The position numbers and the translations under genes were made by a program. Of a stretch of DNA of 6,266 nucleotides, positions 1 through 4,404 are shown in pieces; positions within the stretch are counted from its first letter, which is position 1; the number at the start of each line of letters is the position of its first letter. Below the pieces are notes generated by a model. That model was not told the DNA's origin, searched no databases, and saw only the letters and a program-made list of their open reading frames with translations. The stretch covers positions 1 to 6,266 of the forward strand of contig DOKQ01000022.1 of the NCBI GenBank assembly GCA_003510215.1. The letters run 5' to 3'. Origin of the DNA: Erysipelotrichaceae bacterium. Lineage in GTDB: Bacteria > Bacillota_I > Bacilli_A > Erysipelotrichales > Erysipelotrichaceae.

Positions 1-621
1 GTTAACAGTTCAGAAGGCATCAAATTTATTGATGATACACACGATCACGATGATGACCACAATCACGATGATGACCATGATCATGGTGAATATGATCCCC
101 ACGTATGGCTAGATCCTATAAATGCTAAGGTTATGGTTAAAAACATTCTAAATGCATTAATTCAGGCAGACCCAGCAAACGTCGATTTTTATACCATAAA
201 TGCTCAGGAAGTGTTAGATCGACTTGATGAACTTGATGAAGCTTTTGAAGAAGCATTCTCACTAAGCACTCACAAGACCATCATCTACGGCGGACACTTT
301 GCCTTCGGATATCTTGCGGATCGTCATAACATTCGAATACTTTCACCTTATGTTGGATTTGCGCCAGATGCAGAACCAACACCACGTGCAATCGCTGAAC
401 TGATTGACACCATGAACTCATTAGGTATTTCTACAATCTACTATGAAGAACTGATTGACCCAAAAACAGCTCGTGTCATTTCTGAGCAAACCGGAGCAGA
501 AATGGTCTTGTTGCATGGAGCACACAATGTTACTAAAGAAGAAATGGAATCTAATATTTCATATTTCGATATTATGTTTGAAAATGTCGAAAAACTGAAA
601 AATGGATTTAGAAATGAATAG
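1..621 (+). CDS. znuA: Zinc ABC transporter substrate-binding protein (ZnuA/AdcA type), 5'-truncated
   Basis: Extracytoplasmic metal-binding lipoprotein or periplasmic-type protein that captures Zn(II) and delivers it to the ZnuB permease. The frame is open from base 1, so the signal peptide and roughly the first 100 residues are missing; 206 codons remain. Visible residues (numbered from base 1): a His/Asp-rich loop at about 11-30, then the family hallmark DPHVWLDP at 32-39, whose His34 is an expected metal ligand. A second ligand, His99, lies in GGHFAFGYLADRH. The C-terminal third has the usual YYEELIDPKTA, then LLHGAHNV and SYFDIMFENVEKLK. A His-rich loop just before the DPHVWLDP motif is typical of zinc-specific rather than manganese-specific cluster A-I proteins. 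The 3' end overlaps znuC, and downstream znuC, znuB and a Fur-family gene support zinc as the substrate. An ATG at 133 is internal, not the start. Family certain; metal specificity inferred from the loop and the context. Confidence 0.93.
   Translation, partial: VNSSEGIKFIDDTHDHDDDHNHDDDHDHGEYDPHVWLDPINAKVMVKNILNALIQADPANVDFYTINAQEVLDRLDELDEAFEEAFSLSTHKTIIYGGHFAFGYLADRHNIRILSPYVGFAPDAEPTPRAIAELIDTMNSLGISTIYYEELIDPKTARVISEQTGAEMVLLHGAHNVTKEEMESNISYFDIMFENVEKLKNGFRNE
46..81 (+). repeat. Two 18-bp tandem units encoding the His/Asp-rich loop of ZnuA
   Basis: Two adjacent 18-base units (46-63 and 64-81) match at 16 of 18 positions and encode HDDDHN followed by HDDDHD. They form the core of the zinc-binding loop. 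The in-frame unit length means that copy-number change would lengthen or shorten the loop without a frameshift. Seen directly in the sequence; expansion by duplication is inferred. Confidence 0.75.
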
Positions 622-1369
622 ACTACTTCAAATTGAAAACCTCACCGTCCGTTATGGGCGGTTTGAGGCATTAAGGAACATCAACTTTGATATCGAGGAT
701 GGCGATTTTTTAGCTATTGTCGGTCCAAACGGCTCCGGTAAATCTACCTTAATGAAAACATTACTACATCTTCTTCCCGCAAGTTCTGGTGAAATTTCTT
801 TTGGTAAAAACTTTAATTCAGAGTTAATTGGCTACCTACCTCAAAGAGTCAGCAACCAGGATAAACACTTCCCAGCTACTGTCAAAGAAATTATCGCAAC
901 AGGGATACCCAGTAAAGCTGGTTTAATTCATCAGCGCAAAGACAAGGAAAAATTGATACAATCCGTGGCTGCTCTACTCGATTTAAAACAACTACTCAAT
1001 GTGAAAATCGGTTATTTATCCGGTGGTCAACAGCAACGTGTCATGCTTGCACGAGCCCTGGTACATCGACCCAAATTACTCATCCTTGATGAACCAACCA
1101 GTGCTCTAGACCCTAAAATCAGGCAAGACTTCTACCACCTGGTTCAACACCTTCATAAACATGAACATGTAACCATCCTACTTGTCTCTCACGATTTACA
1201 ATCGGTTAGTGATTATGCCACGAAAATACTCTATCTTGACCAGGAAGTTGTCTTCTTCGGTTTAACTGAAGATCTATGTACTTCCAAAGAGTTAAGCGAA
1301 CGTATTGGATATCAGGCAACAGCCGCTCTATGCAGGAGGTCAACTCATGAACATCGAATTACTCTTTAG
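614..1369 (+). CDS. znuC: Zinc ABC transporter ATP-binding protein
   Basis: Cytoplasmic ATPase that powers zinc import through ZnuB. All ABC motifs are intact (numbered from the ATG at 602; subtract 4 for the start chosen here): Walker A GPNGSGKST at 41-49, Q-loop LPQR at 79-82, signature LSGGQQQR at 139-146, Walker B LLILDEPTSALD at 159-170, and H-loop VSHD at 195-198. The length of about 251 is normal for the family. Two in-frame ATGs are possible, at 602 and 614, and neither has a strong ribosome site. I chose 614 because the protein then begins MNRLLQIENLTVRYG, the usual ABC beginning, has a weak GGA at 604-606, and overlaps the znuA stop by 8 bases, which suits translational coupling. 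The last 23 bases overlap znuB, and the znuB ribosome site lies inside this gene. Function is firm from motifs and neighbours; the start is uncertain by four codons. Confidence 0.95.
   Translation: MNRLLQIENLTVRYGRFEALRNINFDIEDGDFLAIVGPNGSGKSTLMKTLLHLLPASSGEISFGKNFNSELIGYLPQRVSNQDKHFPATVKEIIATGIPSKAGLIHQRKDKEKLIQSVAALLDLKQLLNVKIGYLSGGQQQRVMLARALVHRPKLLILDEPTSALDPKIRQDFYHLVQHLHKHEHVTILLVSHDLQSVSDYATKILYLDQEVVFFGLTEDLCTSKELSERIGYQATAALCRRSTHEHRITL
1334..1339 (+). promoter_or_regulatory. Ribosome binding site deciding the znuB start
   Basis: A perfect AGGAGG lies seven bases before the ATG at 1347. The longer in-frame ATG at 1305 would put this site inside the coding region and has no comparable site of its own, so 1347 is the better start. 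Confidence 0.9.
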
Positions 1370-2171
1370 AGCTTTATCCTATACCTTTATGCAACGGGCA
1401 CTACTGGTAGGCATCCTCATCGCCATAAGTAGCAGCTTCCTTGGCATTTTCCTTGTTCTTCGCAGATATTCGATGATTGGGGATGGATTGGCTCATGTAA
1501 GCTTTGCGACCGTCGCACTGGCACTGCTACTAAATCAATCTCCATTAGTTATCTCAATTCCAATTGTTATTGGTGCATCCTTCCTCATATTAAAACTGAG
1601 TGAGGAGAATCGAATTGGTGGTGATGCTGCGATTGGACTTGTATCCTCCTTCTCTGTGGCCTTAGGTGTATTCATCTCAAGCCTAGCCAAAGGATTTAAC
1701 GTTGATTTATTCAGCTATTTATTCGGAAGCATTCTCGTGATTGGAAAAACGGATGTTTACTTCTCAATCGTATTATCCATTGTTGTTCTATCAACCGTCA
1801 TCTATTATTATCATGATTTGTTTGCCTTAACCTTTGACGAAGAGTACGCAAGCGTTATGGGAAAAAACACAAAGAAACTCAATCAGTTGATATCAATTCT
1901 AACCTCGATTACTATCGTTCTCGGAATTCGTGTTGTAGGAACCATGTTAATTTCCAGTTTGATTATCTTCCCAACAGTTACTGCACTTCAGGTATCAAAA
2001 AGTTTCAAGTCAACCATCATCTATGCTGTCAGTGTCTCAATTGTCAGTGTTGTTATCGGAATATTTGCCTCATTTTTATTTGATTTGCCAACAGGAGCAA
2101 GTATTGTTCTAATCAACGGATTTTTCTTCGCCATATTCACATTATGGCGCATAGGCAAAGGAGGACGATAA
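1347..2171 (+). CDS. znuB: Zinc ABC transporter membrane permease (ABC-3 family)
   Basis: Integral membrane permease through which ZnuA-bound zinc enters, driven by ZnuC. The protein is 274 residues from the chosen start and is almost entirely hydrophobic, with about eight or nine predicted membrane helices, as is usual for ABC-3 permeases. Recognisable family stretches are RRYSMIGDGLAHVSF near residues 39-53, SYLFGSIL around 137-144, the cytoplasmic FDEEYASVMG around 176-185, and GIRVVGTMLISSLIIFPTVTA around 206-226 in the C-terminal part. A short basic tail, WRIGKGGR, ends it. The start at 1347 is fixed by the AGGAGG at 1334-1339 and gives a 23-base overlap with znuC, so translation of the two is probably coupled. 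The stop is followed after one base by the zur ATG, and the zur ribosome site lies in this gene's last codons. Family assignment is firm; zinc over manganese rests on the His-rich loop of ZnuA and the adjacent regulator. Confidence 0.94.
   Translation: MNIELLFRALSYTFMQRALLVGILIAISSSFLGIFLVLRRYSMIGDGLAHVSFATVALALLLNQSPLVISIPIVIGASFLILKLSEENRIGGDAAIGLVSSFSVALGVFISSLAKGFNVDLFSYLFGSILVIGKTDVYFSIVLSIVVLSTVIYYYHDLFALTFDEEYASVMGKNTKKLNQLISILTSITIVLGIRVVGTMLISSLIIFPTVTALQVSKSFKSTIIYAVSVSIVSVVIGIFASFLFDLPTGASIVLINGFFFAIFTLWRIGKGGR
2157..2164 (+). promoter_or_regulatory. Ribosome binding site of the Fur-family gene
   Basis: AAAGGAGG, eight bases before the ATG at 2173, lies within the last codons of znuB. 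It supports this start and co-translation with the transporter genes. Confidence 0.9.
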
Positions 2172-2172
2172 C

Positions 2173-2595
2173 ATGCATAAGCATTCGGCTCGACATATTC
2201 TAGAACATGCACAACTTAAATACTCAAAACAACGTGAGCAACTCATTGATACGTTATCTTCAGTCAATATACCGATGACTATTGAGCAACTTGAAGAAGC
2301 TGTTCGAAATTCAGGTGTGTCAATGAATCTCTCAACATTGTATCGGATTCTCGATGCCTTTGAAAAACATGATATTATAGAAAAAACCTATAGTACGAAT
2401 CAAACATCCCATTTTTACGAATTAAAAAAGCATGAACATCGCCATTACATGGTCTGTTTAAAATGCAAAAACATTATTCCTATCGAGTCCTGCCCGATGG
2501 ACCAAATTATTCGACAAATCGAAAAAGATACCCATTTTCATGTTACTCATCATCAACTGGAATTAAGTGGCTATTGTCAACAGTGCCAATCTTAA
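2173..2595 (+). CDS. zur: Fur-family metalloregulator, probable zinc uptake repressor Zur
   Basis: Cytoplasmic DNA-binding repressor of the Fur superfamily, 140 residues, a normal length. The N-terminal half is a winged helix: LKYSKQREQLIDTL at 15-28 and the recognition helix region with STLYRIL at 54-60. The C-terminal half is the dimerisation and metal domain, with the HEHRH cluster at 87-91 and the structural zinc site formed by CLKC (95-98) and CQQC (135-138). His127 sits where Fur proteins keep a conserved His, and extra His residues lie at 121, 123 and 126, plus Cys107. Membership in the family is certain. The choice of Zur over Fur or PerR is inferred, because the gene directly follows znuB with a one-base gap and is the last gene of the zinc operon. 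If so, it senses Zn(II), represses its own operon and is autoregulated; no Zur box can be seen because the operon promoter is outside the window. Confidence 0.88.
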   Translation: MHKHSARHILEHAQLKYSKQREQLIDTLSSVNIPMTIEQLEEAVRNSGVSMNLSTLYRILDAFEKHDIIEKTYSTNQTSHFYELKKHEHRHYMVCLKCKNIIPIESCPMDQIIRQIEKDTHFHVTHHQLELSGYCQQCQS

Positions 2596-2596
2596 T

Positions 2597-2638
2597 AAAA
2601 ATGCACGTCAGATGTTAATCATCCAACGTGCATTTTTT
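2597..2638. terminator. Bidirectional intrinsic terminator between convergent units
   Basis: An inverted repeat begins two bases after the zur stop. A 12-base outer stem (2597-2608, AAAAATGCACGT) pairs with 2626-2637. Inside it is a 2x2 internal loop, a 4-bp inner stem (GATG/CATC) and a 5-base loop, TTAAT. A run of six T follows on the plus strand, and the matching A run gives a T run on the minus strand. It lies between the ends of the zinc operon and the minus-strand unit, whose stop codon is six bases away, so it probably ends both. Confidence 0.9.
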
Positions 2639-2643
2639 ATTTT

Positions 2644-3450
2644 TCACAATCTCCACATTTCGCTAAACGCAATAAATGGAACTTTGTCGGCAAACATCTT
2701 TGCCTGATAACGATGTTTTTTGATATTGTTTTCATTTACTGACATAAGTAAATCCTTATTGGTCATGTAATGAACATACAAAGACTTCTTAAGTAGGTAC
2801 CACTGGGCAATTGTCTGATAAATCATTTCAGATCGTTCCTGAATTTGTGGAAGCTGTTCAGTCACATTTATCCTGATTTCTTCCGCACGTTTTAATGCAT
2901 GTTCAATAAGTAAATTGAATTCAGGATACATCTCACGATCCAACTCACGTTGAATAGCTCCGACTCGTGTACTTTGGTTAAGTAAACGCTCCATAGCTTC
3001 TGCACACTGACCACAGTTTTCAATAGTCATTGCAACGACTTCATTGCGCGCCTCTTCTAAAAGACCACCTTGCTCAGTTAAGGAGTAGTAGATGCCTTTA
3101 GCAATCAGATAGTCTTCTTTTCCCGAAGGATAAAGAATTAATCCAACCTGATTACCTGCAGCATTTTGACCATAAATAATGTATGGGCACTTCATATACT
3201 TTTGAGGAAGCTTTGAAGCATCTTTGTAACGAATAATCTGATTTGAGATGATTTCTTTATTCATATCAAAACCTAGATCCACACAAATCTTTAGATTTAA
3301 ATCTGCTTCAAGCAACTGGGAGAAAAGTGATTTTAACGGATGATCCTCTTCAATCATTTCAATGTAATCCTCTAAGAATCCATTAAATTGGCAATCTCCA
3401 TCACCTTTGCGAACATCTTGGATATTCGACAGAATGTCACTTACGGGCAT
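2644..3450 (-). CDS. Uncharacterised 268-residue protein
   Basis: I do not recognise this protein. It is complete, starts at an ATG seven bases after AAGGGGG, a near-consensus ribosome site (minus strand, 3464-3458), and ends just before the shared terminator. It appears soluble: there is no signal peptide or membrane segment. Residues 1-55 look helical and acidic. A mixed part at about 55-110 contains likely strands such as LKICVDLGF and VGLILYPSG. From about 125 to the end it seems mostly helical and rich in Glu, Arg and Lys. There is a CGQC pair (Cys146, Cys149), which could be a redox or metal site, and further Cys at 20, 56 and 88. It follows the DMT transporter gene after 36 bases with no terminator between, so the two are probably co-transcribed. 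No function can be assigned. It is a real gene on the evidence of length, ribosome site and codon use. Confidence 0.85.
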   Translation of the reverse strand: MPVSDILSNIQDVRKGDGDCQFNGFLEDYIEMIEEDHPLKSLFSQLLEADLNLKICVDLGFDMNKEIISNQIIRYKDASKLPQKYMKCPYIIYGQNAAGNQVGLILYPSGKEDYLIAKGIYYSLTEQGGLLEEARNEVVAMTIENCGQCAEAMERLLNQSTRVGAIQRELDREMYPEFNLLIEHALKRAEEIRINVTEQLPQIQERSEMIYQTIAQWYLLKKSLYVHYMTNKDLLMSVNENNIKKHRYQAKMFADKVPFIAFSEMWRL

Positions 3451-3457
3451 AACATGT

Positions 3458-3464
3458 CCCCCTT
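3458..3464 (-). promoter_or_regulatory. Ribosome binding site of the 268-residue protein gene
   Basis: On the minus strand AAGGGGG (one mismatch to AAGGAGG) ends seven bases before the ATG at 3450. It lies in the 36-base gap after the transporter gene, which contains no hairpin and no obvious promoter. Confidence 0.8.
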
Positions 3465-3486
3465 TCGGATATGTTTTTGTCCTATT

Positions 3487-4356
3487 CTACGTCTTCTTCA
3501 GTAATATAGGCACGGGTTTCAGTTCAATGACCAACACTGAACCAATTAATAATAATCCCCCCAGTAGCATTCTTGATGAAAGTACTTCATGCAAAAATAC
3601 CATGGCGCCAATTACCCCAAAAATGGCCTCAAACGTCATAATGATGGATGCTGTGGATGAGGGTACATGCTTCTGACCAAAAGTTTGAAGGAAGAAAGCA
3701 ATACCACTGCTAATTAAACCACAGTATACAACATATCCATATCCGCTCGAAGGAACCGAAACATTCATCACCAATGCAAATGCCATTGATACGACACCCA
3801 TTGTAAATAACTGAATGGTCGTAATCGATAATGCATCATCATAATGTGCCAACTTTTCCAACTGCAATATATGGACAGCAAACATCCAGGCTCCCAAGAC
3901 AAGATACACATCGCCGATCTGCCAACGGAAGTCCCCCTGAATTGAAATCAGGCCAACACCAACCATTGACACAAACGCTGCAAACATCACTAACTTTGGC
4001 ATCATTTTACGATTTCTGACACTTAGAATTATTGGAGTAAAAATGACATACAGTGCTGTGATAAACGCAGCATTACTCGCCCCACTCAACGCCTGCCCAT
4101 ATGTTTGAAACGCAAAGGCTAGTGTTAAGTAAAGACCGGCAAGCCATCCGTCTTTAAGCATACGTCGATTTAAAAAATACCGACGTCGAAATGCAAACAT
4201 ATGCAAGAATATACCACCAATAAGACCTCGAACTCCTAAAAGAAGCATTGGGTTCCAGCCACTTGATAGCGCACCATCAACCGCAACAAATCCAAAGCCC
4301 CATAAGAAGGCCGAAGCAAACAGCGACATTTTTCCAATTCCAGCTAATTTCTTCAT
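3487..4356 (-). CDS. EamA/DMT-family transporter, substrate unknown
   Basis: Integral membrane protein of the drug/metabolite transporter superfamily, 289 residues from the chosen start, which is the standard size for two tandem EamA domains and about ten membrane helices. The first half opens with SLFASAFLWGFGFVAVDGAL and holds a family-like stretch ALSGASNAAFITALYVIFTP around residues 89-108. The second half repeats the plan and ends with STASIIMTFEAIF followed by FLHEVLSSRMLLGG, matching the usual 'E of the last loop' region, then a short basic tail. Members mostly export amino acids, sugars or other metabolites, but sequence alone does not reveal the substrate. The ATG at 4356 is preferred over a TTG at 4368, because GAGG (4366-4363) stands six bases before the ATG and would be internal with the TTG start. 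It is the first gene of a minus-strand unit with the uncharacterised gene, divergent from the addB-like gene. Confidence 0.93.
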   Translation of the reverse strand: MKKLAGIGKMSLFASAFLWGFGFVAVDGALSSGWNPMLLLGVRGLIGGIFLHMFAFRRRYFLNRRMLKDGWLAGLYLTLAFAFQTYGQALSGASNAAFITALYVIFTPIILSVRNRKMMPKLVMFAAFVSMVGVGLISIQGDFRWQIGDVYLVLGAWMFAVHILQLEKLAHYDDALSITTIQLFTMGVVSMAFALVMNVSVPSSGYGYVVYCGLISSGIAFFLQTFGQKHVPSSTASIIMTFEAIFGVIGAMVFLHEVLSSRMLLGGLLLIGSVLVIELKPVPILLKKT

Positions 4357-4362
4357 CTTACA

Positions 4363-4366
4363 CCTC
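4363..4366 (-). promoter_or_regulatory. Ribosome binding site deciding the transporter start
   Basis: GAGG (within GAGGTG on the minus strand) ends six bases before the ATG at 4356. The alternative TTG at 4368 has only an AT-rich stretch upstream of it, with no ribosome site. Confidence 0.75.
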
Positions 4367-4372
4367 AAATTT

Positions 4373-4383
4373 ACTATATAATA
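4373..4383. promoter_or_regulatory. Putative overlapping divergent -10 elements
   Basis: The 48-base gap between divergent genes holds one AT-rich block. On the plus strand it contains a perfect TATAAT (4377-4382), which would start transcription near 4389, just before the addB-like ribosome site. On the minus strand the same block offers TATTAT (4383-4378) or TATAGT (4378-4373) for the transporter. No good -35 hexamer is seen at 16-18 bases for either direction, so the assignment is tentative. Confidence 0.4.
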
Positions 4384-4391
4384 AGAACATC

Positions 4392-4396
4392 GGAGG
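4392..4396 (+). promoter_or_regulatory. Ribosome binding site of the addB-like gene
   Basis: GGAGG ends eight bases before the ATG at 4405, fixing the start of the long open frame that runs off the right edge. Confidence 0.85.
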
Positions 4397-4404
4397 TATC
4401 GCTG

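Noticed and set aside
1305..1346. Longer N-terminus for ZnuB, starting at 1305
   Set aside because: The 14 extra residues are hydrophilic and not family-like, and the perfect AGGAGG precedes the later ATG at 1347.
2021..2212. Minus-strand open frame of 63 codons across the end of znuB
   Set aside because: It lies antisense to a well-supported permease gene and the start of zur, with no family features; a shadow frame.
3407..3676. Plus-strand open frame of 89 codons
   Set aside because: It spans the junction of two confident minus-strand genes, is low in complexity and has no recognisable motif; a shadow frame.
3831..4019. Plus-strand open frame of 62 codons
   Set aside because: It is fully antisense to the DMT transporter, and its His/Gln/Thr-rich composition is typical of the reverse complement of a membrane-protein gene.
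4384..4404. Possible Zur-type operator in the divergent spacer
   Set aside because: No inverted repeat resembling TCGTAATnATTACGA is present here or in the other spacers of the window.
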